DNA of 64,000 nucleotides from JBMNMU01 sp050953505 (GCA_050953505.1 JBMNMU010000001.1:1798001-1862000); one strand, 5' to 3'. Shown: positions 7,817 through 17,602, counted from the first letter of the stretch. The notes: generated by a model from the sequence alone, not told the origin. A program made the numbers and translations.

Positions 7817-8268
7817 TTTTCATCCTTTCTAAAAACGTTTAAATAGCGGTAAGTGTTTGTTTTGAATCTCCTCTTTCCCATGGCTTTTATCAGGTAGCTA
7901 ATAAGAGGGGGCCTCGTTCACCTGCATTTTTCTTTAAATAGTGGTGAACGAGAAACAAATATGTAAGCGATATGTTAATATTAACATAATTGTAATTAAC
8001 TGTCAATCATTAAAATGGTTTTATTTGAATTTTTTCCATTTTATTACTCTGTGTGAAGGGGGATACGTGAGGGGTGAGGGTATTAGAATCTTGTTCCCAA
8101 TCGTAGATTCCTTGTACTACTCCATTAAACACTTGGCGAGTGAGATAGGGCTACATCTTATTATTGCAAATGTCTAGTGGAAAAAGTTTATATGGTTGTA
8201 AAATAAAGATCAGATTAAGGCGCAGCAGTTTAGAGAGCCGGATACTGAATCCGATACTTTTCCGGGGG
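7817..8268. other. spacer without recognisable gene
   Basis: This stretch holds the upstream region of the PC4-like gene and AT-rich sequence. A rightward open frame at 7941-8177 has no family resemblance or good ribosome-binding site and is not called. Confidence 0.5.
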
Positions 8269-8916
8269 TTCCTACACTTTCCCTGATTTTCGTATATGTT
8301 TGTAGGAAAAATACCAAATCTTCCTGCAAAGTTGGTCTAGAAATGCTAGAAGTGTAGGAACAGACAGAGCGGGGTTCCTACACTTTCCCTGATTTTCGTA
8401 TATGTTTGTAGGAAAAATCCTCAATTTTCCTGCAAAGTTGGTCTAGAAATGCTAGAAGTGCAGGAAAAGACAAAGCGAGGTTCCTGCACTTTCCCTGAAT
8501 TTCGTATATGTTTGTAGGAAAAATCCTCAATTTTCCTGCAAAGTTGGTCTAGAAATGCTAGAAGTGCAGGAAAAGACAAGGCGGGGTTCCTGCACTTTCC
8601 CCAATTTACGTATATGTTTGTAGGAAAAATCCTCAATTTTCCTGCAAAGTTGGTCTAAAAATGCTAGAAGTGTAGGAACAGACAAGGCGGGGTTCCTACA
8701 CTTTCCCTGAGTTATATATATGTTTGTAGGAAAAACTCTAAATCTTCCTACAAAACAAGGACAATGATGGTGAATGTGTAGGAAAAGACAAGGCGGGGTT
8801 CCTGCACTTTCCCTGAATTTCGTATATGTTTGTAGGAAAAATCCTCAATTTTCCTGCAAAGTTGGTCTAGAATTGCTAGAAGTGTAGGAAAAGACAAGAC
8901 GGGGTTCCTACACTTT
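8269..8916. repeat. tandem array of 106-bp units with paired hairpins
   Basis: The start of TTCCTRCACTTT recurs at 8269, 8375, 8481, 8587, 8693, 8799 and 8905, an exact 106-bp period for six full units. Each unit holds an inner hairpin (TGTAGGAA..TTCCTGCA) and each junction forms a second one (AGTGYAGGAA..TTCCTRCACT). The junction pair alternates T-A and C-G between units with both arms changed together. No long conserved coding frame runs through it. Confidence 0.9.
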
Positions 8917-8929
8917 TGGGGATTCAGCG

Positions 8930-9277
8930 GAATTTGTAGGAACTATCAGCCAAAGTCCCTACAATATCAAGGAATATGCTGAATGTGTAGGAACTTTCAT
9001 CATAAAATAAATCCTCTATGTAAAATATGATTACCGACCGTACAGAAGTAAAAATAAATACAGGGGTATCAAAAGTTAGGCATCCACAAATGAATTATTC
9101 TCGAACTGAAAATGGGAAAATAGCACAAGTAACAGAAAATTTAGCGATAGGTATTGATGTTCAGTGAATGCCACTTTACAGGTCATTTGGCCGGAGGGGA
9201 TATGAAGCAGAAGCAGTCCAAAATAAAAAAAGTGTAGGAATTCCGGTACTTTTTTCCAAGAGGCCGTAATTCCTACA
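8930..9277. repeat. diverged TGTAGGAA/TTCCTACA hairpins flanking the array
   Basis: Further inverted pairs of the same core occur at about 8935-8964 and, best formed, at 9231-9276 (GTGTAGGAATT with AATTCCTACAC). A leftward open frame at 9076-9318 overlaps them and looks non-coding. Confidence 0.6.
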
Positions 9278-9375
9278 CCATATTTATCCAATCTGAAAAG
9301 GCCACATTCCATGGACATAAACCTTCGTATTCAATGCCCTGAAAGGTTCACCAAACTGAGAATACCGCTTCCCAT

Positions 9376-9407
9376 GGAAATGAAACATTAGTATTTATCG
9401 GCCCCAC
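9376..9407 (-). pseudogene. remnant of a chemoreceptor 3' end
   Basis: On the minus strand the end of this stretch reads SGADKY-stop, the same last residues as the neighbouring receptor (GGADKY-stop). It is followed by sequence like that after the intact gene, including a repeat of CCCATGGAAAT. The bases before it are a degraded version of the tail. It appears to be left from a lost or recombined receptor copy. Confidence 0.6.
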
Positions 9408-9457
9408 TGAAATTCAAATAGGATTTGAACCGCCTTTAGTCCCATGGAAATTAAGCG

Positions 9458-11242
9458 TTAGTATTTATCGGCGCCGCCCCAATCAAGGTGGATTTCAGGT
9501 TCTGTATTGTTGGTATTACCTAGGCCTTCAGTTTTGTGAGCAGATTTAGATGATGATTGGCGTATTCCGTAGCTATTATTAGAAAGCTTGAATTTCTGCA
9601 CCATTCCCTTTAGTAGCTCAGCCTGGCTTGAAAGCTCTTCACTGGCTGCCGCACTTTCTTCTGCTGTGGCTGAGTTGTTCTGCACTACTAATGCCACCTG
9701 CTCTATACCTTTGTTGATCTGAGCGATTCCAGTGGCCTGATCATTAGATGCCTTAGAGATTTCACTTAGTCTCTCGGTGGAAGTTACAGCACCTGTTGAG
9801 ATTTCCTCAAAGACTGCTGCCATTTCATTAGTAATCTTTGTACCTGACTCCACGTTTGTCATGGACCCTTCAATAAGCTCTGTTGTCTGCTCTGCAGCCT
9901 TTGCACTTCTTGCTGCTAGGTTTCTTACTTCTTCTGCTACTACAGCAAATCCTTTTCCGTGCTGACCTGCTCTTGCAGCTTCAACAGCCGCATTTAAAGC
10001 AAGAATATTGGTCTGGAAAGCAATATCATCGATAACCTTGATGATCTTAGATATGTCAAGAGAAGACTGATTAATGTCCGACATAGAGGACAGCATTCCC
10101 TTCATGGTCTCATTTCCCGTAGCTCCACTATCTCTAGCACCTTTAGCCAATTGATAAACCTCACCAGCTTTAACGGCATTATCCTTAGTCTGCTCTGCGA
10201 TTTCTGAAATGGAGGCATTTAGCTCCTCAATAGAGCTGGCTTGTTCTGTTGAACCTTGTGATAGTGCCTGACTTGCATCCGAAACCTGCTTGGCCCCTAC
10301 CGCAACTTGATTTGCTGCCTCATTAATTTCACTCATTATCTGGTTTAATTCATCAATAACCTTATTAAAGGATTCTTTTATTTCTGCAAAATCTCCTGAG
10401 AATTCTGTTTCAATGTTATATTCTAGGTTCCCATTGCCAAGCTGTGTCAATGCGTTAGAAATTTCATTTACATAACTATCTAACTGAGCAATGGTCTCAT
10501 TCATTGAGTCTTTAATATCTGCAAAAGAACCCTGATACTCTCCCGCCATACTGGCTTTTAGGTCTCCTTGACCCATTCTTTTTAGCGTACCTAACGCCTC
10601 GCCCATGGGTTCAAAAATGGAATCTAAGGTTTGATTAATATTTTCTAAAACAAGCTTGAAGGTCCCTTGAAATTCATCGGCCTTTGCACGGACACTAAGG
10701 TCACCTACACTTGTAGCATTCATAATATTTTCAATTTCTGAATCAAGTTTTCTTAAGGTTTCAACTACTGATGCCAGATTTATGTACATGATATCCTGGT
10801 CGGAACGAAGCTTCACCTGGATTGAAAAGTCTCCAGAAGCTATACTCTTTGCTATTTCAGTAGCACCCAATCCACCCGCTATCATATCTTTAAAATATTG
10901 AGCTAAAAGCCCTATTTCATTTCTTTGGTGGGCATCTACTTCTACATCCACATGACCAGCCGCAATTTTTTGGGCTTGGCCAACTAACTTTCTTGCGGGA
11001 TGACCAACAATATTCCCTATTATGATAGCGCCAATAATTCCTATGACAATGACTGCGATATATATCGAGGTCAGTGTCCCCTTTAGACTATTTGCAGCGG
11101 CTAGAGCATCTTCCCCACTAGTACCCAAACCCATTATGGCATTGGAGCTAAGGTTAATGGATAGGAAATAAACAACGGTGGCAAGGATAATAATTAGCAC
11201 TGTTGTTAAAAGTGCTATTTTACGTGATAATGTTAATTTCAT
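9458..11242 (-). CDS. methyl-accepting chemotaxis protein lacking a large sensor domain
   Basis: The receptor has 594 residues from ATG 11242, chosen for the AGAGGAG site upstream (the frame extends to 11269). Two membrane helices (about 6-30 and 55-78) enclose only some 25 external residues, so there is no Cache or four-helix ligand domain. HAMP and HAMP-like repeats fill residues 80-310. The signalling hairpin tip is in the canonical segment IAFQTNILALNAAVEAARAG, with methylation helices on both sides. The C-terminus EPEIHLDWGGADKY is shared with the two neighbouring receptors. It would sense an internal or membrane cue, or act through partners, and signal to CheA-CheW. Confidence 0.93.
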   Translation of the reverse strand: MKLTLSRKIALLTTVLIIILATVVYFLSINLSSNAIMGLGTSGEDALAAANSLKGTLTSIYIAVIVIGIIGAIIIGNIVGHPARKLVGQAQKIAAGHVDVEVDAHQRNEIGLLAQYFKDMIAGGLGATEIAKSIASGDFSIQVKLRSDQDIMYINLASVVETLRKLDSEIENIMNATSVGDLSVRAKADEFQGTFKLVLENINQTLDSIFEPMGEALGTLKRMGQGDLKASMAGEYQGSFADIKDSMNETIAQLDSYVNEISNALTQLGNGNLEYNIETEFSGDFAEIKESFNKVIDELNQIMSEINEAANQVAVGAKQVSDASQALSQGSTEQASSIEELNASISEIAEQTKDNAVKAGEVYQLAKGARDSGATGNETMKGMLSSMSDINQSSLDISKIIKVIDDIAFQTNILALNAAVEAARAGQHGKGFAVVAEEVRNLAARSAKAAEQTTELIEGSMTNVESGTKITNEMAAVFEEISTGAVTSTERLSEISKASNDQATGIAQINKGIEQVALVVQNNSATAEESAAASEELSSQAELLKGMVQKFKLSNNSYGIRQSSSKSAHKTEGLGNTNNTEPEIHLDWGGADKY

Positions 11243-11742
11243 TGATAGCAATCTCCTCTCATTTATCAATTAGTCACACTCGCTCAAAAGCTTAGGCCAG
11301 TAATCACTACGCTATACAGTATGCTGTAGTAGCATTATTATTTATGTTTGAATAAGATTAGTCGAACCCTATTAATATGTCGTCCAAATTCTGCCAAACT
11401 TAAGAAGGTTTCATAATATTAGAAGAAATAATTTTAGGAACATAAAAATCAGCAAAATTCATCCGCTATTAACAGCTAAAAACTAGGAACAAAATCACTA
11501 TCTCTAGAAAAAATTATTCTGGTTCACAACTCTCAACATCATGCTAGTTTGACACAGATCCTATATTATTCTGGTTCACAACGCTCATCATCATGCTAGT
11601 TTGATACAGAGCCTATATTATTCTGTTTCAAGCCTCAACACCATGCAGGTTTGGCATAGAGCCTATTTTATTCTACTTTACAAGGTCCAATTCCAGACAA
11701 GATCCAATTCTAGGTTTTGTCATTAACCCGTAAAATACAAAA

Positions 11743-11775
11743 GAGACTCTGTTTGTATTCAACAAACAGAATCTC
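11743..11775 (-). terminator. terminator downstream of the Cache-domain receptor gene
   Basis: The minus strand forms GAGATTCTGTTTGTT with ACAAACAGAGTCTC and continues TTTTGTATTTT. It lies about 455 nt past the receptor stop, so it may end that transcript or a leader-type readthrough. Confidence 0.65.
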
Positions 11776-11872
11776 CCCTAGCTATACTTTTACATAGTAT
11801 GTATTAAAGTTATTCAAATCTAAAATAAGTATTAGATTTTACATACCTCATTTAACATCTTAAAAATTAAGA

Positions 11873-12040
11873 TTTATCAGCGGCATTTAAATCTATAAGC
11901 TTCTAATTTTCGGCGTTAACGTCATTTAAATCAAAACAAGTAAAATTTATCTGTTTCAGCTAAATCTAATAAGATTTTTATTTATCAGCGTCATTTAAAT
12001 CTATAAGCTTCTAATTTTCGGCGTTAACGTCATTCAAATC
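11873..12040. repeat. direct repeat of 60 bp (11873-11932 and 11981-12040)
   Basis: Two nearly identical 60-bp copies start TTTATCAGCG and contain CTTCTAATTTTCGGCGTTAA. Shorter versions of TTTATC.GC..CATTT recur at about 12056 and 12131. Read leftward, these resemble GC-GATAAA, the DNA of the receptor tail ADKY, so they may derive from receptor 3' ends. Confidence 0.75.
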
Positions 12041-12230
12041 TTAAAACAGTTTGGATTTATCAGCATCATTTAAAGCTCAAAACAGTTTTAATCTATTAAT
12101 CTATTAGCTTATCAAATCCTAGACATTTAGATTTATCGCCTTCATTTACCTTAGAGTTTTAAATTTACCTGCCTTTCTAACCCAGCTAAAATAAGCTTTA
12201 AGATTCATTCACCTCTTCTCAATCTGGGCA

Positions 12231-14696
12231 TTAGTACTTATCAATTCCATCCCAATCAAGATGGATTTCAGGTTCTTCATTTCCGGCGCCGTTTTGGTTT
12301 CCCATTCTATGGGAGGATTCAGTTGGGGATTGATACATTCCATAGTTATTTTTACTAAGCTTGAATCTTTCTACCATTCCCTTTAGAAGCTCTGCCTGGC
12401 TTGAAAGCTCTTCGCTGGCTGCCGCGCTTTCCTCTGCTGTAGCTGAGTTGTTTTGTACTACCATAGCAACCTGGTCTACACCTTTGTTAATCTGAGCAAT
12501 TCCTGTAGCCTGATCATTAGACGCCTTGGAGATTTCGCTTAATCTATCGGTGGAAACCACTGCACCATCTGCGATTTCCTTAAAGACTGCTGCCATTTCA
12601 TTGGTAATCTTCGTACCTGATTCTACGCTTGCCATGGACCCCTCAATAAGCTCTGTTGTCTGCTGTGCCGCTTTTGCACTTCTTGCCGCCAGATTTCTTA
12701 CTTCTTCTGCTACTACGGCAAATCCTTTACCATGCTGGCCTGCCCTAGCAGCTTCAACAGCCGCATTTAAAGCAAGAATATTGGTCTGGAAAGCGATATC
12801 ATCGATGACCTTAATGATCTTGGAGATGTCCAGGGAAGACTGATTAATATCTGACATAGAAGCCAGCATCCCCTGCATGGTATCATTTCCTGCAGCACTA
12901 CTATCTCTTGCACCTTTAGCAAATTCATAAACCTGTCCGGCCTTCACCGCATTATCCTTCGTCTGCTCTGCAATTTCCGAGATAGAAGCATTCAGCTCCT
13001 CAATTGAGCTCGCTTGCTCTGTTGAGCCTTGTGATAATGCCTGGCTTGCATCAGAAACCTGTCTAGCTCCTACTGCAACTTGATCCGCTGCTTCATTAAT
13101 CTCTCCCATTACTTGGTTCAGTTCAACGATAACCTTATTAAAGGATTCCTTAATTTGTACAAAATCCCCTAGGAAGTTTCCATCAATAGACTGGTCCAAG
13201 TTCCCATTACCTAGCTCTGTAATTGCATTTGAGATTTCATCTACATAACTTTGAAGGTTTTGAACAGTGCCATTTACTACAAGTTTCATCTGTTCGTAAT
13301 CGCCCTTATAATTTCCAACCATCCTCGCATGTAAATCCCCTTGAGCCAATTTATTTAGGACGGATACAGCTTCCTCAACTGGTTCGATTAGCCAATCAAG
13401 AGTATTGTTTACACCAGAGAGAATTCCCTCAAATACCCCCTGAAACTCATCTGCTTTGGCGCGAACTCTTAGATTACCCGACTCGGTGGCGTCCATCAGC
13501 AATTCTATTTCATCATCTAGCCTTCTTAGGGTTGAAATCATGGAAGCCATGCTAATAGCTAGAATATCCTTTTCAGACCGAGGTTTAGCCTCTACAGAAA
13601 AGTCACCAGCAGCTATGCGTTCCGCTATTTCAGATTGATCTTTTGTACTCTCTATCAATTTATTAAAGGCAATACCCAGAGCACCTACTTCGTCCCTTTG
13701 ATGGGTATCTACTTCCACATCTACATTCCCTACAGCAATTTCCTCCGCTGCTTTGGTAAGCTTCCTTATTGGGCGGCTGATGATGTTACCTAATAAAATA
13801 GCCACAATTAGTCCAATGACGATGGCTGCAATAGAGATACTAATTAAGATGGTTTTTAAAGTAGTTACTGGTGCCAGGATTTCGCTTTCATAATTTCCTA
13901 CGCCAAGTGTCCAGCTGGTATTTGCAATGGGCGCCATGGCTGTAATACGGTTTTCATTGTCCATTTCATAATTGGCCAAGCCAACATTACCGATTCCCAT
14001 TTCCTGTAGGCTAAGTCCAAAATTTCTTAAGCTTCCACCCGTTTCAATATCTGTAAAAGCATTTCTTTGTTCAAGAACCATATTGGTATCGGGATGAGCA
14101 AAAAGGGTTCCATCCTGGCCTATAATAAAGGAATATCCCCTTTCGCCGATCCCAATTTGATTTGTAATTTCATTTAATGCGGCGCCGTCTCTTCTAGCTA
14201 CTAGAACACCCACTATCTCATTATCATTTTTTATAGGTGCTACATACATTAAAACAGTATCACCAGTTACCTTGCTGACAATAACATCTGATACATTGGC
14301 TTCACCTGCTAGCGCTTTTTTAATATAATCTCTTTCTCCTAGGTCTGCAGTGTCCCCAGTCATTACATATTGAGCAATTCCGTCCGGTGTTAAAACTGCC
14401 ATATCCAGGTATCCAAGCCTGGCAACATCATTCATCAAGGACTCTCTTTGGGTTTCCCAATCCATTTCTATGATTTCTTGCCTACTTGCGACCTCGGTTA
14501 GTATGTCCAAGTGCATTGTTACGGCCACCTCAACATGTTTTGCCCCTTCTCTTGCATAGCTAAGCATGGCATCTTCTTCCTCAGCAATCAAGGCATTGGA
14601 ACTTAATCTAATAGACACAATGCTTATGGTTAAAGCCAAGATAATGATTAATAATCCTACCATAAAGGCTATTTTTTGCGATAGTTTTAATTTCAT
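12231..14696 (-). CDS. methyl-accepting chemotaxis protein with dCache-type sensor
   Basis: This receptor has 821 residues. TM1 (about 8-30) and TM2 (about 280-305) bracket a 250-residue extracellular double-Cache domain with typical features (DMAVLTPDG, the GERDYIKKAL segment, GYSFIIGQDGTLFAHP). Such domains bind amino acids, organic acids and other small ligands. HAMP follows at 305-360, then further HAMP-like repeats to about 530, and the signalling domain with the IAFQTNILALNAAVEAARAG tip. The C-terminus ends EPEIHLDWDGIDKY. The signalling half is nearly identical to the two adjacent receptors, which suggests duplication with replacement of the sensor half. No clear SigD promoter was seen in the short 235-bp gap upstream. 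Confidence 0.95.
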   Translation of the reverse strand: MKLKLSQKIAFMVGLLIIILALTISIVSIRLSSNALIAEEEDAMLSYAREGAKHVEVAVTMHLDILTEVASRQEIIEMDWETQRESLMNDVARLGYLDMAVLTPDGIAQYVMTGDTADLGERDYIKKALAGEANVSDVIVSKVTGDTVLMYVAPIKNDNEIVGVLVARRDGAALNEITNQIGIGERGYSFIIGQDGTLFAHPDTNMVLEQRNAFTDIETGGSLRNFGLSLQEMGIGNVGLANYEMDNENRITAMAPIANTSWTLGVGNYESEILAPVTTLKTILISISIAAIVIGLIVAILLGNIISRPIRKLTKAAEEIAVGNVDVEVDTHQRDEVGALGIAFNKLIESTKDQSEIAERIAAGDFSVEAKPRSEKDILAISMASMISTLRRLDDEIELLMDATESGNLRVRAKADEFQGVFEGILSGVNNTLDWLIEPVEEAVSVLNKLAQGDLHARMVGNYKGDYEQMKLVVNGTVQNLQSYVDEISNAITELGNGNLDQSIDGNFLGDFVQIKESFNKVIVELNQVMGEINEAADQVAVGARQVSDASQALSQGSTEQASSIEELNASISEIAEQTKDNAVKAGQVYEFAKGARDSSAAGNDTMQGMLASMSDINQSSLDISKIIKVIDDIAFQTNILALNAAVEAARAGQHGKGFAVVAEEVRNLAARSAKAAQQTTELIEGSMASVESGTKITNEMAAVFKEIADGAVVSTDRLSEISKASNDQATGIAQINKGVDQVAMVVQNNSATAEESAAASEELSSQAELLKGMVERFKLSKNNYGMYQSPTESSHRMGNQNGAGNEEPEIHLDWDGIDKY

Positions 14697-14743
14697 TTTA
14701 AAATTCCTTTCATTGATCCTGCATAAACTAAAGTAATTAGACT

Positions 14744-14890
14744 AGTATTTATCTGCTTCATTTCTAATCAAGATAGATTTTTATTCTATTTTTCTGACTG
14801 CCTAGCTTCATTTATATGAGAATTCGAACAGGTATTAATATTAGTCAACCCTATTCCAATTAAAATGAGCTTAATGTTCCACATTGCTGG
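14744..14890 (-). pseudogene. two degenerate chemoreceptor tail remnants
   Basis: Read leftward, 14744-14775 ends GCAGATAAATACTAG (ADKY-stop). The stretch 14841-14890 resembles the DNA for the HFDWDGADKY tail with stops and substitutions. Both lie between intact receptor genes and fit an old expansion and contraction of the receptor array. Confidence 0.5.
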
Positions 14891-14931
14891 TACCCCCGGC
14901 TTTCCATTTTGTGCAAGGATTCAGTTAGGCA

Positions 14932-17220
14932 TTAATACTTGTCTGCCCCATCCCAATCAAAATGGATTTCAGGTTCTTCATTTCTGGTACTATCCCTTCC
15001 TTCCTGCGATTTAGATGATGTTTGGGATAAGCCATGGATATTTTTATTGAGCTTAAATCTTTGTACCATTCCCTTTAGTAATTCAGCCTGGCTTGAAAGC
15101 TCTTCGCTGGCTGCCGCACTCTCTTCTGCTGTGGCGGAGTTGTTTTGAACTACCTGGGCTACCTGCTCTACGCCCTTATTAATCTGAGCAATTCCCGTAG
15201 CCTGATCATTAGATGCCTTGGAGATTTCACTTAATCTGTCAGTGGAAATTACTGCTCCTTCTGCGATCTCCTCAAAGACCGCTGCCATTTCATTGGTAAT
15301 CTTCGTGCCTGATTCCACATTTGCTATAGACCCTTCAATGAGCTCTGTTGTTTGCTGTGCAGCCTTTGCACTTCTTGCAGCTAGATTTCGTACTTCCTCC
15401 GCGACTACTGCAAATCCTCTCCCGTGCTGGCCTGCTCTAGCAGCTTCCACAGCAGCATTTAAAGCAAGAATATTTGTCTGGAAGGCAATGTCATCAATCA
15501 CCTTTATAATCTTTGATATGTCATGGGATGACTGATTAATGTCAGACATAGAGGACAGCATCCCCTTCATGGTCTCATTTCCTGCAGTACTACTATCTCT
15601 TGTGCTAATGGTGAGCTCATAAACCTCACCGGCCTTCACCGCATTTTCCTTGGTTTGCTCTGCAATTTCAGAAACAGAAGCGTTCAGCTCCTCTATAGAG
15701 CTAGCTTGCTCTGTGGATCCTTGTGATAACGCCTGACTTGCATCAGAAACCTGTCTAGCTCCTATGGCAACTTGCTCTGCTGCTTCATTAATCTCTCCCA
15801 TTACTTGGCTTAGGGAAATGACAACACTATTATAGGAATCTTTTATTTGAGCAAAATTTCCAAGGAACTCCCTTTCAATGGTGTAATCTAAATTTCCATC
15901 ACCAAGCTCTGACATTGCCTGAGATATTTCTCCGACATAGCTAAGCAAATTAGAAATGGTATAGTTTAAAGAATTCTTCAGCTCAGCATGATCACCTTGA
16001 TAATCTCCCTCCATGCCCACATTAAGATTTCCCATAGCCATTTCTTTAAGTACTCCAGAAGCTTCCTGCATAGGTGCCAAAGCTGCATCCAAAGTATTAT
16101 TTACACCTTGCAATACATCCCTATACCCTCCTTGGAATTTTTCTGCGTTTGCCCTTTTATCTAGTTCCCCCTTTACGGCACTCTCTGTAAGCCTATTGGA
16201 TTCGGTAACAAGATCTCTGAGAACCCCAATCACTTTCTGCAAACTTCCAGCCAAGGTTCCCAACTCATCATCTTCTGCATATTTTATTTCTGTATGTATA
16301 TTACCCTCTGCCAATGCTCCACTAACATCTAAAAGCTCGTTAACGGGAGTTAATATTTGTTTTTCAAGCTTCCTTCCAATTGAACGAGAAAATCCAATGG
16401 CTAAAATTAAAAGTAATATTAAAAGTCCAAGCACAATAAATCCTGCCATCTGCGCATTTCTCAAATATTGTGTTGCTTCCAGCTCAGAATCCTTGACAAT
16501 TTTTTTTAAGGTTGAATTTGCTTTGTTAAGAATAGGTGTAACCTCATTCCTAATGATGTTGGTCGCTTCAACATATTCATTGTCATTGTTTGGTTTAAAG
16601 TTTGTAAGGTGAGTGGCGATTCTATCTAACATAGGATAAATTTGCTGCAAATCCGCTTCAAAGGACTCAATTGTACTTAAATTATCTGTTTTTGCAAGAT
16701 TAGTTATCGCCTTAGTTGGGCCTGTTACAATCGTTTCCGACTCTTCTTCTCCACTGGCTACTTTCTTTAGTTCAGCAATATTTTCTTGAAGAATGGCTAC
16801 CACGTAAGGAATATTTCTTACTTCATTTGTGATTCTTCCTGGGTCATCCTCTGCAATACCGTGATATACCACCTTCTGTAACTCTTGAATACCAATCTCT
16901 ATTTGAGCTACAAGCTCCCTTTGCTTGTAAGGTCCATCATACATACCGCTTGCAAAGGAAATCATTATAGCGCTGGAGGCAATGCTGACTAATATCATTA
17001 CAATGATAATAATAGTAATTAAGTTAAAGCCTTTTCTTATCCGTTGACCTAGGGTTAGAGCCTTATCCTGTCCACCCTTCTTTGAGAAAACCCTTGATTT
17101 AAGAGGTCGTTTGTTATCCATCTTTTTGCCATTTGGGTTATCCTTCTTTTTATGATTTGGATTTTGATCCCTCTTTTTCAGGTTCAACCTTTGACCCCTT
17201 TTTTTAAGAATTGACTTCAT
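14932..17220 (-). CDS. methyl-accepting chemotaxis protein with four-helix-type sensor and polybasic N-terminus
   Basis: The receptor has 762 residues from ATG 17220, which lies 2 nt after AAGGAGG; no other start is supported. Before TM1 (about residues 65-90) is a cytoplasmic segment of some 60 residues very rich in Lys, Arg and Asn (KKRGQRLNLKKR and similar), unusual for a receptor. The external part (90-260) looks helical, as in four-helix-bundle sensors, and TM2 is near 262-282. HAMP repeats and a signalling domain with the conserved tip follow. The C-terminus ends EPEIHFDWDGADKY. A candidate SigD promoter lies about 115 nt upstream. Confidence 0.93.
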   Translation of the reverse strand: MKSILKKRGQRLNLKKRDQNPNHKKKDNPNGKKMDNKRPLKSRVFSKKGGQDKALTLGQRIRKGFNLITIIIIVMILVSIASSAIMISFASGMYDGPYKQRELVAQIEIGIQELQKVVYHGIAEDDPGRITNEVRNIPYVVAILQENIAELKKVASGEEESETIVTGPTKAITNLAKTDNLSTIESFEADLQQIYPMLDRIATHLTNFKPNNDNEYVEATNIIRNEVTPILNKANSTLKKIVKDSELEATQYLRNAQMAGFIVLGLLILLLILAIGFSRSIGRKLEKQILTPVNELLDVSGALAEGNIHTEIKYAEDDELGTLAGSLQKVIGVLRDLVTESNRLTESAVKGELDKRANAEKFQGGYRDVLQGVNNTLDAALAPMQEASGVLKEMAMGNLNVGMEGDYQGDHAELKNSLNYTISNLLSYVGEISQAMSELGDGNLDYTIEREFLGNFAQIKDSYNSVVISLSQVMGEINEAAEQVAIGARQVSDASQALSQGSTEQASSIEELNASVSEIAEQTKENAVKAGEVYELTISTRDSSTAGNETMKGMLSSMSDINQSSHDISKIIKVIDDIAFQTNILALNAAVEAARAGQHGRGFAVVAEEVRNLAARSAKAAQQTTELIEGSIANVESGTKITNEMAAVFEEIAEGAVISTDRLSEISKASNDQATGIAQINKGVEQVAQVVQNNSATAEESAAASEELSSQAELLKGMVQRFKLNKNIHGLSQTSSKSQEGRDSTRNEEPEIHFDWDGADKY

Positions 17221-17332
17221 ATCCTCCTTATTAAATAGACGTATCAATTGTTAATCACTGCCTTTCTAAAAACGTCCAGTTATAGAATTTACTAGATCCC
17301 AACTGTTTTTTAAGCAATATCTTATTTGACAC

Positions 17333-17359
17333 ATTTCGGCCGGCAATGATCCGTTATTA
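17333..17359 (-). promoter_or_regulatory. candidate SigD (sigma-28) promoter for the adjacent receptor gene
   Basis: On the minus strand TAAT (17359-17356) and GCCGAAAT (17340-17333) are separated by exactly 15 nt, one mismatch per box from the TAAA-N15-GCCGATAW consensus. Confidence 0.6.
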
Positions 17360-17543
17360 CCTGTACAGATTGAAACGCACCTTGTACTATCGTCAAATCA
17401 TCACATGCCTTACAACTATAATCGACAGAATTCTCTCAAACTTTATAAAAAATACTGAATCGTAGTATTAATCCCCGATTTTCTTTAGATTCTTATCTGA
17501 TAAAAAACGCTTTGCCACTCTCACTTGGATTTTATAAATATAA

Positions 17544-17566
17544 AAAAAGTGGCTGGGCCACTTTTT
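17544..17566 (-). terminator. terminator of the long flagellar/chemotaxis operon
   Basis: AAAAAGTGGC and GCCACTTTTT form a perfect 10-bp stem with a 3-nt loop, 37 nt after the cheB stop. A T-rich tail follows on the minus strand. Confidence 0.85.
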
Positions 17567-17602
17567 AAAATCTTGTCCTCTGACTTTATTTAATTTTATT
17601 TC

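Larger units (their letters stand above)
11243..12230. other. repeat-rich spacer between receptor genes
   Basis: I see no gene in this 988-bp gap. It holds a threefold degenerate tandem repeat at about 11517-11680 (TATTCTG..CACAA..CATCATGCTAGTTTG units of 58 bp or so), a terminator, and a duplicated 60-bp block. No convincing SigD promoter for the 11242 start was found. Confidence 0.7.
17221..17602. other. spacer holding a receptor promoter and the cheB terminator
   Basis: This 382-bp gap has no gene. It contains the leader and candidate SigD promoter of the leftward receptor gene and, next to cheB, a hairpin terminator. Confidence 0.7.

Noticed and set aside
7941..8177. Rightward 78-residue open frame
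   Set aside because: Composition and start context look non-coding and it has no recognisable domain.
8269..8916. CRISPR array
   Set aside because: Units repeat over their full 106 bp with no unique spacers, and no cas genes are present.
9076..9318. Leftward 80-residue open frame
   Set aside because: It overlaps palindromic repeat sequence and has no family resemblance or convincing ribosome-binding site.
9390..9405. SigD promoter in GCCGATAA at the receptor tail remnant
   Set aside because: GCCGATAA there is simply the code for the ADKY tail; no TAAA lies 15 nt upstream.
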